Of a stretch of 64,000 nucleotides of DNA, positions 20,913 through 29,781 are shown in pieces. Made by a program: the position numbers and the translations under genes. The stretch comes from Anaerococcus sp. Marseille-Q7828 (GTDB lineage: Bacteria > Bacillota > Clostridia > Tissierellales > Peptoniphilaceae). The stretch lies in contig NZ_OX458331.1 of the NCBI RefSeq assembly GCF_949769285.1, positions 1,364,001 through 1,428,000 on the forward strand, in the 5' to 3' direction. Under the pieces are notes generated by a model. The model made no database searches, had not been told where the DNA came from, and was given only the letters and a program-made list of their open reading frames with translations. Each line of letters opens with the position of its first letter. Positions within the stretch are counted from its first letter, which is position 1.

Positions 20913-21656
20913 TTAAAACTTTTTGAAGATTACATTCAAATCAGAAAGATGAAAACTATAGTTAACATCTTTTCTTTCTATATCTATAACTGTCTTTGCT
21001 TTTAAATCTTCATCCATAAAAAGTTTATCAATAAGTTCGTAAGATGGATTAATGGCATGGGGATTGCCAACTAGCTGAAACATTGTTATATCACCATTAG
21101 TATCTCCATAAGCATAAGAACTATCCAAATCCAAATTATATCTTTTGGTTAGATCCATCACAGCACCAAGCTTGCTACGGCCATCCCACATTGGTCTAAC
21201 CTTGCCTGTAAACTTATCATCAGCATCAAATTCATATTTGGTTGCTATAGATTCGTCTGCCCCATAGATATGGGCAAATTGGTTTACAAGAAATTCTGGC
21301 GATCCAGATATAAAGAAAATTTTATAACCATTATTTTTGTGAAAGTCTACTGCCTTTTTTGTTGTCATGTATACTTTGTTTTTATTCTTTTCTATAACTA
21401 TATCGGAATATTTGTTGATGGTATCTTTATCTATGCCAACTAATTTTTGTTGGTAGACCAAGCTTGCCTTATCAAGGTAATCTTCATAGGCTCCTAGCCT
21501 ATTTTGATATTTTTCAAAAAGTGGACCTATTTCTTGGCTCCAAGCAGATTCTGGAATAATACCATCAGCTGTTAATAACAAAAAATGTTCTATCAACAAA
21601 CTATTTCTAAACAAAGTTCCATCAATATCAAAAAATGCAGCCTTATCTCTCTTCAC
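20913..21656 (-). CDS. HAD-IB family phosphatase (SerB-like)
   Basis: Haloacid-dehalogenase hydrolase of subfamily IB. Motif I is FFDIDGTLF (nucleophile Asp), motif II is FISGSPEFLV and motif III/IV is YGDTNGDITMF. At 247 residues it matches the group that includes phosphoserine phosphatases and phosphatidylglycerophosphate/lysophospholipid phosphatases. The large helical cap between motifs I and II fits this. The substrate cannot be set from sequence. It lies before a membrane protein gene on the same strand. Confidence 0.85.
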   Translation of the reverse strand: MKRDKAAFFDIDGTLFRNSLLIEHFLLLTADGIIPESAWSQEIGPLFEKYQNRLGAYEDYLDKASLVYQQKLVGIDKDTINKYSDIVIEKNKNKVYMTTKKAVDFHKNNGYKIFFISGSPEFLVNQFAHIYGADESIATKYEFDADDKFTGKVRPMWDGRSKLGAVMDLTKRYNLDLDSSYAYGDTNGDITMFQLVGNPHAINPSYELIDKLFMDEDLKAKTVIDIERKDVNYSFHLSDLNVIFKKF

Positions 21657-21667
21657 AATAGCTCCTC

Positions 21668-22216
21668 TTATTTATCTTTAGCCTCAAAAGTTTGTTTTTT
21701 ACTTTTTGAGGAATTATCTATTCTTTTAGCTTTTACATTATTTTTTGTATTTATCTTTTTTGTAACATACTTGATTTCTTGCTCTTTGCCTTTAACTTTT
21801 GGTCTTTTTTTCTTAGCAACTCTAGTCTTATGAGATTTATTAGTTCTAATTGGCTTATCTTCTTTGGCTGATTTTTCATCTTTTTGATTTGATAATTCCA
21901 TTTCAGATGTTTGCTTTCTGATGGAAACTATTAAATCAATTATAAAGCATGTAAAAAGTCCTACAAGGGCTGCTGTCCCCAAAAATACAGCTATCCATGA
22001 TAAATCTAAACCCCTTGCAGAAGTAAACTGTCTTAAGCCGCTAAGAAGTATAATTAAAGCAGCCACTCCCAAGCACAGGGATGGTATATACTTGATGATT
22101 TTTTTCTTATTTAAGAAATGTATAAGGATTGTAATTATTATATTCATCACTACTATTATTGGTAAAATATTTAGTTTTGATGAGTGTTGACTTATTAAAT
22201 TGATTATGCCTGACAT
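21668..22216 (-). CDS. Unrecognised membrane protein with basic tail
   Basis: Three hydrophobic segments (about residues 13-34, 43-60 and 70-96) are followed by a charged, Lys-rich C-terminal half of about 80 residues with little complexity. No family recognised. A GTG 18 bases upstream is in frame, but AAGGAG sits five bases before the ATG at 22216, so I take that start (182 residues). The basic tail could contact nucleic acid, lipid head groups or the wall; this is inference. It lies between the phosphodiesterase and HAD genes, co-directional and closely spaced. Confidence 0.65.
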   Translation of the reverse strand: MSGIINLISQHSSKLNILPIIVVMNIIITILIHFLNKKKIIKYIPSLCLGVAALIILLSGLRQFTSARGLDLSWIAVFLGTAALVGLFTCFIIDLIVSIRKQTSEMELSNQKDEKSAKEDKPIRTNKSHKTRVAKKKRPKVKGKEQEIKYVTKKINTKNNVKAKRIDNSSKSKKQTFEAKDK

Positions 22217-22226
22217 TGACTCTCCT

Positions 22227-22697
22227 TTATACACTTATTCTTTTTATATCTATATTGTCATCTTCTATATTCATTATCAAGAATCCAGGATTATTATCTC
22301 TTGGCAAAAAAATTGTTCCTGGATTTAGTATCAGTATATGATCTATATACTTGTTTACATAAACATGGGTATGGCCATGGATTATAATGTTACACTTATT
22401 TTCTTTTGCTTTTTCTATAAGCTTATCATAAGTATAATCAACACCATACCTGTGACCATGACTTAAAAAAATCCTCTGATTTTCTATATCAATTATTTTA
22501 TCATAAGATTCATTTGAGAAAAAATCATTATTTCCCTTTACTACATAATAGGATATGTCGGTTTCATAGTGGATGTTTTCAACATCTTCAACTCCATCTC
22601 CGGCATGTATTAAAAGATCAATATATCCATTCTCCAAAATATAATCGCTAATTAGCCCATAGTTTCCGTGGGTGTCCGATGTAACTAAAACTTTCAT
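22227..22697 (-). CDS. YfcE/MJ0936-type metallophosphodiesterase
   Basis: Small calcineurin-like phosphoesterase. Metal-binding motifs are SDTHGNY near residue 7, HAGDGVEDV near residue 31, KGNND, then HGH and IIHGHTHV. Length of 156 residues matches the YfcE group, which hydrolyses phosphodiesters in vitro; the physiological substrate is not established. Its start overlaps the rdgB stop by four bases, a pairing seen in many Firmicutes. Confidence 0.88.
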   Translation of the reverse strand: MKVLVTSDTHGNYGLISDYILENGYIDLLIHAGDGVEDVENIHYETDISYYVVKGNNDFFSNESYDKIIDIENQRIFLSHGHRYGVDYTYDKLIEKAKENKCNIIIHGHTHVYVNKYIDHILILNPGTIFLPRDNNPGFLIMNIEDDNIDIKRISV

Positions 22698-23269
22698 ATG
22701 TGCTCTTTATAAAATTTGACAAAGCTTTCAATAGCTTTGGATCTATGAGATATTTGGTTAATCTCTTTTTCTGTCATCTGACCTAAGGTTCTATCAGACC
22801 CCTTTGGTAAGAATATCTGATCGTAGCCAAATTCAAATTGACCAATTTCTTCCTTAGTTATTGTACCTTCAAGTATGCCCTCAAAGTAATAATCTTTTCC
22901 ATTTTCATCAATATAGCAAACAAGGGTCTTAAAATATGCATCTCTATTGTCTTTATCTTTAAGTTCTGATAGTAGTTTATCCCTATTATCCTTATAGGTC
23001 GCATTTTCTCCTGCATACCTATGAGCATATATGCCAGGTCTATTATCCAAGGCTTCTACAAATAGTCCTGTGTCGTCAGATATAGTCGGTACCTTAGCTA
23101 AATCAAAATAAGTTTTTGCTTTTTTATACGCGTTTTCTTTTAGACTTTTCCCATCTTCCACTACATCTATATCATTTAAATCAAAGTCTTTTGGTGACTT
23201 CAAATTATCAATCATTAGTTCTACTTGTTTTAATTTATCTATGTTTCCCGTTGCGAATAATAGGGTCAT
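22694..23269 (-). CDS. XTP/dITP diphosphatase (RdgB/HAM1)
   Basis: House-cleaning nucleotide pyrophosphatase that removes deaminated purine nucleotides (XTP, ITP, dITP). Family motifs are FATGNIDKL at the N-terminus, SDDTGLFVEALDNRPGIYAHRYAG in part, and the C-terminal ISHRSKAI. Length is 191 residues. It overlaps the phosphodiesterase gene, and a good ribosome site precedes the ATG. Confidence 0.93.
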   Translation of the reverse strand: MTLLFATGNIDKLKQVELMIDNLKSPKDFDLNDIDVVEDGKSLKENAYKKAKTYFDLAKVPTISDDTGLFVEALDNRPGIYAHRYAGENATYKDNRDKLLSELKDKDNRDAYFKTLVCYIDENGKDYYFEGILEGTITKEEIGQFEFGYDQIFLPKGSDRTLGQMTEKEINQISHRSKAIESFVKFYKEHI

Positions 23270-23316
23270 ATTTGCTCCTTTTATAATAACATTTTAGCTT
23301 ATCTCTTTCAATGAAT

Positions 23317-24801
23317 TTAATTACTTTCTATAATTTTGTTGTTGTTTACAAATGCTTGATTTAAGGTATCGGCATTTTGTCCACTTTGTTGATCTATTGA
23401 AATAAATGCGGTTGAATTTGGTGTTGGTATAGAGAAAAGTGGTTCCTTTTCTATATTTCCATTATCAATCTTATGGATTAATATCTCATCTGCACTTTGA
23501 ATTACTATATAATTACCATTGTTTAATATATGATAATCTATAAATTGATTGTTTATGTTTCTTACTTGGTCCCTGGTAATATTAGTATTGTTTTGTGTAT
23601 CTTCTTCTACATAATTTCTCATTGGAATCTGGGTAGCTGCTTTTAGCAAGCTATTTTCAGTATATATAGATGTTTGGCTAACCCAAGATCCCGAATCTCT
23701 TACCAAACCAAAGTTTGTACTATCAATTTTAATATCAGATGGCTCTATCTTAGAGTCAAGGTTGGTAGCTTCATTTACTACCATATATTCAAATTGCTCA
23801 TAGGCATCCTTATCACCAGTAAACTCATCTATAGTAATTAGTCTATTATCTTCCAATTCATTTGTAGCCACAAAGCCATATTTGGTGATTGTATTGTCAA
23901 ATAGCTGTCTTTGGTAAGAAAATGATATATAATTTTTGTCGACAAAGCTTAGTCTTATGTTCATATCAAAGTCTTTAAAAGAATACCTATCTAGATTAGT
24001 CTGATCATCCATCTTTTCTTCTAGCCTGACTGGAAAGGCCTCGATATTATCATATAGACCACTTAGAGTACTTTTCTTGCTTCTAACTTTCCAAAATTCA
24101 TCTTGACCACGCAAAAATATATCATTGGCTTTAAGATATTTGATGTCTTTATCTTTTGGTATCTTGATTAGATAAGTATAGTAGTTGTACTCCACTTGCT
24201 TGTTTGATAGATCTGTTCTTTCCCTTACTCCAAGGAGTAAAGATGTATCCTCCTTGGTGGCTGAATCGTGACTTTCATGGTCTCTATCATCTTTGGCAAT
24301 TTCTTCGTAAGAAATTATTATATCATCGCTTACATCATCAGAAACCTTGGATAGGTAAACTAAATTATTATCAGCTATATAAAATATTTCTTCATCACTT
24401 CTTTTAACAAAATCCCTTGAAAAGAACTGCCCCTCTGATGCATTTACCACTACGACATTTTCATTTATATCAATATTATCAAATGAATACCCCTTGTTTT
24501 CTAGGTACTTATTAAGGTTTACATATTTTGAGCTAAAGGATGGTGGATAAGCATATTCCTTGTTTATAGCAACAAGGTCTTTGTTGATATAAAGCCTATC
24601 TCCAATTTCTGGAGGCTTAGTATTACTTACACCAGTAATTTCTTCGACTTTGGTAACTTGCCATGTTCCTTCAAGAATTGGCGACGTAAGTTCAGGTGTT
24701 ACTATCAAATCATTTAGCTCTTCTGGTGAATTCTTATTGCAGGCCGATATAATTATTCCAATAACGAATAAACAAAATATTTTAATTGTCTTTTTCATCA
24801 T
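23317..24801 (-). CDS. Lipoprotein downstream of a two-component system
   Basis: A signal peptide with lipobox (IISAC, Cys21) marks it as a membrane-anchored surface lipoprotein of 494 residues. The mature part is acidic and beta-rich in appearance, and I recognise no domain. The gene starts inside the 3' end of the histidine kinase gene (20-base overlap), so it is translationally linked. By analogy with lipoproteins beside WalK-type kinases it may modulate or be controlled by the sensor, but this is inference. No transporter genes accompany it. Confidence 0.7.
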   Translation of the reverse strand: MMKKTIKIFCLFVIGIIISACNKNSPEELNDLIVTPELTSPILEGTWQVTKVEEITGVSNTKPPEIGDRLYINKDLVAINKEYAYPPSFSSKYVNLNKYLENKGYSFDNIDINENVVVVNASEGQFFSRDFVKRSDEEIFYIADNNLVYLSKVSDDVSDDIIISYEEIAKDDRDHESHDSATKEDTSLLLGVRERTDLSNKQVEYNYYTYLIKIPKDKDIKYLKANDIFLRGQDEFWKVRSKKSTLSGLYDNIEAFPVRLEEKMDDQTNLDRYSFKDFDMNIRLSFVDKNYISFSYQRQLFDNTITKYGFVATNELEDNRLITIDEFTGDKDAYEQFEYMVVNEATNLDSKIEPSDIKIDSTNFGLVRDSGSWVSQTSIYTENSLLKAATQIPMRNYVEEDTQNNTNITRDQVRNINNQFIDYHILNNGNYIVIQSADEILIHKIDNGNIEKEPLFSIPTPNSTAFISIDQQSGQNADTLNQAFVNNNKIIESN

Positions 24802-26224
24802 TTAACCTCGGAATTTCTACAATAACTGATGTACCAGATCCATACTTGCTTTTAATAATCATATTACCATCATGTGCCTTAATAATCTCTTCACATATAG
24901 AAAGACCAAGACCGGTTTGGGATTTGGAAGAAGAGCCTTTATAAAACTTACTAGCGACATATGCTATTTCGTCTTCTTTTATTCCTTCACCATCATCAGT
25001 AATACTTATAGATATTTTATCTTTATTAACTTCAATTAATATATCAATATTGCCATCCTTGTCGGTAAATTTGATTGCATTGTCGATAATGTTTATAAAG
25101 ACTTCTTTCATTCTATTTTTATCTGCATATACCATAAGTGTTTTATAAACTGTGGTGAAAGTAAAATTTATACCCTCATTATTGGCTCTAGGACTTAGCT
25201 GGGTGTGAACTTCTTTTACAAGTTCTACTATATCTATATTATTCTTATCATATTTAAATTTGCTTGATTGAAGTCTTGAGAAGTCTAGGAGATCTTCCAC
25301 CATCATAGAAAGTCTATCACCTTCACTTTCGATTATGCTTAGCCCTTGATTGAGCATATCTCTATCGCTTTGAATCTCTTTTGATTGAAGAGTAATAGCC
25401 CAACCTTTAATGGATGTAAGCGGTGTTCTAAGTTCATGAGATACTGAAGATATAAATTCATTTTTCATATCCTCTCTTCTAACTATATTTTCACTCATAA
25501 AATTAAGGGTTCGGCCTAGTTTTGAAAGCTCATCTTTGCCTGTGACCTCTGCTTTGGCATCAAAATCACCCTTTGCTAACTTTTCTGATACATCAATTAA
25601 CTTTAATATAGGCTCAACCAACTTTTTAGAAGCAACAAGGGATAGGAAGTAAGCTCCTATTAGAACAAAAATTCCAAATAAAAAATAAAAAAACATATCA
25701 GCTTTAACTTTTTTCTTTACCTTGTTTAATGATGAAGTTAGTCTTAGAATTCCAGCTTGTTGATCATTTACCATTAAGGGATAGCTAATAGATAGTACTT
25801 CTTCTTTAGTTTTCTCATTGTAGGACTTATAAATACCCTGTTTACCCTCTTTTGAGGAAAGGACATCAGCTTTCATTAACTGGGATCCTACTTCATCAGA
25901 TGCTTGAGAATCAAACAAAACTATGCCAGAATTGTCTAGTATTTGAACTTGGCTTACATTTCCTCTGTAAAAGGCGTTTTTGTCTCCAATTATAATATCT
26001 GACAAGTCATACTTATTTGTGTAATTGTCAAATATAAGTTGATTAATCTTTGCCTGGTTTAGCATTGAGCCTATAAGGTTTTGCTTGTAGTAATTTTGGA
26101 TACTATTGTAGGCAAATATTTCAAAGCCAATTACAACAGTAAGTACAAAAAACATTATAAATCTAATAATTGTTGACCTGTATGAATTATTAATATTTAT
26201 ATTATAATTATTTTTTATTTCCAT
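24782..26224 (-). CDS. Sensor histidine kinase with HAMP domain
   Basis: Transmembrane sensor kinase, 480 residues. TM1 spans about 19-40, an extracytoplasmic domain of about 135 residues (Cache/PAS-like in size) follows, TM2 spans about 176-198, then HAMP to about 250. HisKA has SHELRTPLTS with the phospho-acceptor His263. The HATPase part shows NIIDNAIKFTD, DDGEGI and GLGLSI, so all N, G1 and G2 boxes are present. It overlaps the response regulator gene by ten bases. The signal it senses is unknown. Confidence 0.93.
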   Translation of the reverse strand: MEIKNNYNININNSYRSTIIRFIMFFVLTVVIGFEIFAYNSIQNYYKQNLIGSMLNQAKINQLIFDNYTNKYDLSDIIIGDKNAFYRGNVSQVQILDNSGIVLFDSQASDEVGSQLMKADVLSSKEGKQGIYKSYNEKTKEEVLSISYPLMVNDQQAGILRLTSSLNKVKKKVKADMFFYFLFGIFVLIGAYFLSLVASKKLVEPILKLIDVSEKLAKGDFDAKAEVTGKDELSKLGRTLNFMSENIVRREDMKNEFISSVSHELRTPLTSIKGWAITLQSKEIQSDRDMLNQGLSIIESEGDRLSMMVEDLLDFSRLQSSKFKYDKNNIDIVELVKEVHTQLSPRANNEGINFTFTTVYKTLMVYADKNRMKEVFINIIDNAIKFTDKDGNIDILIEVNKDKISISITDDGEGIKEDEIAYVASKFYKGSSSKSQTGLGLSICEEIIKAHDGNMIIKSKYGSGTSVIVEIPRLNDEKDN

Positions 26225-26913
26225 CTATAACCTGTTCCCCAGACGGTTTCTATATATTGAGGTTTTGCTGGGTCTTCTTCTATTTTTGATCTTATTCTTC
26301 TTATGTTTACATCAACTATTTTTGTATCATTGCTATAATTCTCACCCCAAGTTTGAGCCATAATCTCATCACGAGTCATAGCCTTGCCTTTGGATTCTAT
26401 GAAGTTCTTAAGGATAGCAAACTCTGTTGGTGTCACATCTATTTCTTTGTCATTCTTATAGAAAGTTTTTGCATATATATCTAGGGTAAAAGGTCCATCA
26501 GAAATAGAGTTTCGTTCTTTTTTATCCTCGACTACTTCTGTTAAGTTGACCCTTCTCATCAAAGATCTAACCCTGAGTATTAACTCCTGTGGATTAAATG
26601 GTTTGATGATATAATCATCTGCTCCTCTTTCAAGGCCTAAAATTTTATCTATATCTTGACTCTTGGCAGAAACCATGATTATACCAACCTTTGGAGATTT
26701 TTCCCTTATAGCCTGGCAAACTTCATAACCTGATATTCCTGGAAGCATTACATCAAGTATAGCTACAGCTGGATTTTCCTCCTCAAAAACCTTTATAGCT
26801 TCTTCTCCTGTTGCAGCCTCACAAGTTTGGTATCCTTGATACTCCAAATTTATCTTCATAAATTGTCTTATTGAACTTTCATCATCAAGGATTAAAACCT
26901 TATTATTTTCCAT
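26215..26913 (-). CDS. OmpR/PhoB-family response regulator
   Basis: Receiver domain at residues 4-118 with LDDE, the phospho-acceptor Asp54 in AILDVMLPG, the SAK motif and KPF. A winged-helix DNA-binding domain occupies about 130-232, ending in the typical GTGYRWK. At 232 residues it is standard. It precedes its cognate kinase gene and follows the ROK kinase gene with an 11-base overlap, which hints that carbohydrate kinase and signalling genes are co-expressed. Confidence 0.95.
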   Translation of the reverse strand: MENNKVLILDDESSIRQFMKINLEYQGYQTCEAATGEEAIKVFEEENPAVAILDVMLPGISGYEVCQAIREKSPKVGIIMVSAKSQDIDKILGLERGADDYIIKPFNPQELILRVRSLMRRVNLTEVVEDKKERNSISDGPFTLDIYAKTFYKNDKEIDVTPTEFAILKNFIESKGKAMTRDEIMAQTWGENYSNDTKIVDVNIRRIRSKIEEDPAKPQYIETVWGTGYRWK

Positions 26914-27805
26914 TGCTCATCCTTTCAAAGGCAATTTTCCCAGCACCTATTACTCCTGCATCATTTAAGAATTTAGCTGGTATAACACTTATATTTAGGG
27001 TGTTGTTACAATAATCATTGAATTTTTCAATCATTCCATCCCACCAAACTTCTTTGGAGTTGATAACTCCACCACCAATTACTATGACCTCTGGATCAAA
27101 GATATTTCTTAGACTTGTCAAATAATAAGCTAAGTTAGTCTGATAAGTTTCAAGAACTTCCATAGCCTTTGGATCTTCATTAACTCTAGATAATATTTCT
27201 TCACCAGTCAAATCTTTTCCAGTAAGTTTTTTGTAAGTTTTTCCTAGAGCTGTTCCTGCACAGTATGCTTCTGCACATCCATGTTGGCCACATGTACAAT
27301 AATCTCCGCCTGGATATAATATCATATGTCCAAGCTCTGCTCCTTGGAAGTGGGAACCTGATAATAGTCCACCTTTTTCGTTATATACTGCACCACCTAG
27401 ACCTGTACCAAGTGTTATCATTACTATATCTTTGGCATTTTGGGCTGCTCCAATCCACTTTTCTGCAACTAAGGCAATATTTGCATCATTTTCTACAAAT
27501 ACTGGTATATCTACAAATGCTTCTACTGCTTCTTTTAAGTTAAGTCCAGTCCAGCCGTCTATGTTTCCTGCAAATGTTACGATTCCATTTTCTGAATCTA
27601 TAAAACCAGGAGTTCCTATACCAATAGCCTTGGCTTGTTTAAAATCAAGACCGTATATTGCCTTTCTAATATTTGATAAAACGGCATCTCTACCTTTTTT
27701 TGCTTCTGTTTCTATACTGTTTCTCTCAACGATATTGCCGTCTTTGTCAATTAGACATGCATTAATTTTTGTACCACCTAAGTCTATTCCTATTACTTTA
27801 TCCAT
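26903..27805 (-). CDS. ROK-family glucokinase
   Basis: Sugar kinase of the ROK family, most likely phosphorylating glucose with ATP. It has the ATP-binding GIDLGGTKINA at the N-terminus, the ENDANIALVAEKW block and the ROK zinc motif CTCGQHGCAEAYC with its preceding His-Glu segment (GAELGHMI). No helix-turn-helix is present, so it is a kinase and not a NagC-type repressor. At 300 residues it resembles GlcK. Glucose freed by glycogen or sucrose breakdown elsewhere in the window could feed it. Confidence 0.9.
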   Translation of the reverse strand: MDKVIGIDLGGTKINACLIDKDGNIVERNSIETEAKKGRDAVLSNIRKAIYGLDFKQAKAIGIGTPGFIDSENGIVTFAGNIDGWTGLNLKEAVEAFVDIPVFVENDANIALVAEKWIGAAQNAKDIVMITLGTGLGGAVYNEKGGLLSGSHFQGAELGHMILYPGGDYCTCGQHGCAEAYCAGTALGKTYKKLTGKDLTGEEILSRVNEDPKAMEVLETYQTNLAYYLTSLRNIFDPEVIVIGGGVINSKEVWWDGMIEKFNDYCNNTLNISVIPAKFLNDAGVIGAGKIAFERMSNGK

Positions 27806-27814
27806 TAAATTCTC

Positions 27815-28771
27815 CTACATTTTAAATAGTGCACTCTTCAATTTTTCTATATCATCGATTCTTTTTGACTTGAAAGTTTTACCTTTAAGATAGTCTAGAT
27901 TGTCTACTTGGTCGAATCTAACCTTATAAGCTAGTAAAACTTGATTATTTACATCAAATTTCTCGCTTACAAGTTCATTAGTCTTCCTGTCCCCATATTT
28001 CCTATCACCTATAATTGGAGTTCCATTCTTCTTTAGAGAATATCTAATCTGATGGGTTTTACCTGTTATAAGCTCACACTCTAGCAATGTATACTTATGA
28101 TTAGATTCTATTGGTCTAAAATTTGTTATAATCCTCGACCCATCTTTGGCTGATTTAATCTTATTTTTACTTTCATTTTTTGATATTCTTGTATCAATGG
28201 TAAAAGCTTCTTTGATTTCGCCTTTTACTATGGTTAGATAATATTTTGAAATTTTATTTTCTCTAATGGCTTTATTTAGACTTCTTAAAGCATTTGCATT
28301 TTTTGCACCAATGATAAGCCCTGCTGTATTTCTATCAAGCCTATTTACTACTGCTGGATTAAAGGTCCTGTCAGTCTTGTCAACTTGATTTGTCTTATAC
28401 AAATATGACAACATATAATCTACCAAATTATGACCATAATCTTCCTTTGTAGAAGAATGAGTCAATAATCCAGGCTCCTTATCCATAATTATAATGTTCT
28501 TATCTTCATAAACTATATCTAGATTAAAATCACTTGCCTTAAAATCAGTCTTAGTAAGCCATTTATTATAGTTTTCATCAGATATATACATCTTTATATT
28601 ATCGTTTTCGTAGACGTAATCATCTGCTTTGGCCCTCTTATCATTTATTTTAAAGTTCTTCTTTCTGATATTTTTTTGTATTACAGATAATGGAGCATTT
28701 TCAAAGTATTTCCTTAAAAAACGATCGAACCTTTGGTTGCCTTGGTTTTTGTTTAATATTATTTCAATCAT
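27815..28771 (-). CDS. RluA-family pseudouridine synthase (first copy)
   Basis: Isomerises uridine to pseudouridine in rRNA or tRNA. An N-terminal S4-like domain (FDRFLRKYF and following) precedes the catalytic domain with VNRLDRNTAGL, where the Asp is the catalytic residue. TGKTHQIRYSL and IIGDRKYG are further family blocks. Length is 318 residues. The exact target (rluC or rluD class) is not clear. A second member lies at 40410-41246. Confidence 0.92.
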   Translation of the reverse strand: MIEIILNKNQGNQRFDRFLRKYFENAPLSVIQKNIRKKNFKINDKRAKADDYVYENDNIKMYISDENYNKWLTKTDFKASDFNLDIVYEDKNIIIMDKEPGLLTHSSTKEDYGHNLVDYMLSYLYKTNQVDKTDRTFNPAVVNRLDRNTAGLIIGAKNANALRSLNKAIRENKISKYYLTIVKGEIKEAFTIDTRISKNESKNKIKSAKDGSRIITNFRPIESNHKYTLLECELITGKTHQIRYSLKKNGTPIIGDRKYGDRKTNELVSEKFDVNNQVLLAYKVRFDQVDNLDYLKGKTFKSKRIDDIEKLKSALFKM

Positions 28772-28772
28772 A

Positions 28773-29315
28773 CTAGTAAGATTTATTCACATAAGAATCA
28801 ATAAGTGATGGTCTTAAAGACTCATCAAAGACATGGTTTTCTCTAAGTTTTTTAAGTAAAACTTTGGATTTAGAATGTAGTATAACCTTATCTATAGATT
28901 TTATATTTATCTCAAAAATTACACCTCTTAGTCTCCTAGATTTTAAGTCAATAAAATAGCTTTCAACATTTTCATAATTAATCATTTCTAATAATCTCAT
29001 TGTAGCTATATCTTTGAGATAATAATAGTTTTCTCTTTGATTTATTAACCTAATATAATTCTTCTTCTTTTTGTCCAAATGACTTATTTTGTTTGCCTCT
29101 ATATTTACTTTTTTTGCCAAAAGATTGTAGTATTGGTAATTGTACAAGGCTTGGCTTATAGAAGTAATTGTTGAAAAAGGTTTCAAATCTAGTTTATTTA
29201 TGTAATTTAAGTTTGTGTTTAAGAAAGACTCTTTATCGAGTTTTGATTCTTCTAATAAATCTATGCTTTCCTTTCTAAATGTCTCAAATGACTTTAGCTT
29301 TTCTTTCTCATTCAT
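28773..29315 (-). CDS. Unrecognised protein, about 180 residues
   Basis: No family recognised. The product is basic, Lys/Asn/Tyr-rich, without signal peptide or membrane segment. It looks largely helical in its first 120 residues with a possible coiled coil. The frame abuts the pseudouridine synthase gene (one base), suggesting co-expression. Two ATGs are possible: 29336, which lies within a terminator-like hairpin, and 29315 (MNEKEKLKS) just after its T tract. Neither has a clear Shine-Dalgarno. I give the shorter form. Confidence 0.6.
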   Translation of the reverse strand: MNEKEKLKSFETFRKESIDLLEESKLDKESFLNTNLNYINKLDLKPFSTITSISQALYNYQYYNLLAKKVNIEANKISHLDKKKKNYIRLINQRENYYYLKDIATMRLLEMINYENVESYFIDLKSRRLRGVIFEINIKSIDKVILHSKSKVLLKKLRENHVFDESLRPSLIDSYVNKSY

Positions 29316-29326
29316 AATAATAAAAA

Positions 29327-29346
29327 ACCGCCTCATTAGAGACGGT
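29327..29346 (-). terminator. Intrinsic terminator after the P-loop gene
   Basis: On the minus strand ACCGTCTC-TAAT-GAGGCGGT forms an 8-bp stem with one G-U wobble, followed by six T. It lies 13 bases past the stop of the P-loop gene. Confidence 0.75.
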
Positions 29347-29358
29347 CATTTGCTAATA

Positions 29359-29781
29359 TTATTGATTAAGTTCAATTATTGTAGCTTTATCTGACTCAGG
29401 AATATCTTCTTTTGACCAGTCTAGACTAAGGTAGATATCTGCTTTTGCATATTCTGATAGTTCACTTAAACTGTCTGTAAGTTTTTCAAGTTTTTCTTTA
29501 TCAAAATCTATAATATCGTAAATTCCATCTACATATACTTTTCCAATATCATAGTCACGAGCCAAGATTCCTGCAATGAATCCTTTTAGTGCACAATGGC
29601 AGTTGATATTGTAACTTCTTGCGTTGATGACTCTAACTTTGTGATCAGATATTCTAGTTCTATCCTTATCTGTTGTTATGAAAACTATATTGTTTATATT
29701 GTTTTCTTTTTCTTTGTTAGCCTCATCAACTAGATATTGTGTCTTTCCTGTTCCTTCTTCTCCAATTACGTAATAAAGCAT
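29359..29781 (-). CDS. Small P-loop protein of unknown role
   Basis: A 140-residue protein opening with a strand and a Walker A-like motif, GEEGTGKT at residues 7-14. A possible Walker B is KVYVDGIYD near residue 82. The layout recalls small P-loop ATPases, but I cannot name a family, and the usual sensor and arginine-finger regions are not obvious. It is adjacent (zero-base spacing) to the radical SAM gene and co-directional, and ends at a terminator, so it closes that transcription unit. Confidence 0.6.
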   Translation of the reverse strand: MLYYVIGEEGTGKTQYLVDEANKEKENNINNIVFITTDKDRTRISDHKVRVINARSYNINCHCALKGFIAGILARDYDIGKVYVDGIYDIIDFDKEKLEKLTDSLSELSEYAKADIYLSLDWSKEDIPESDKATIIELNQ

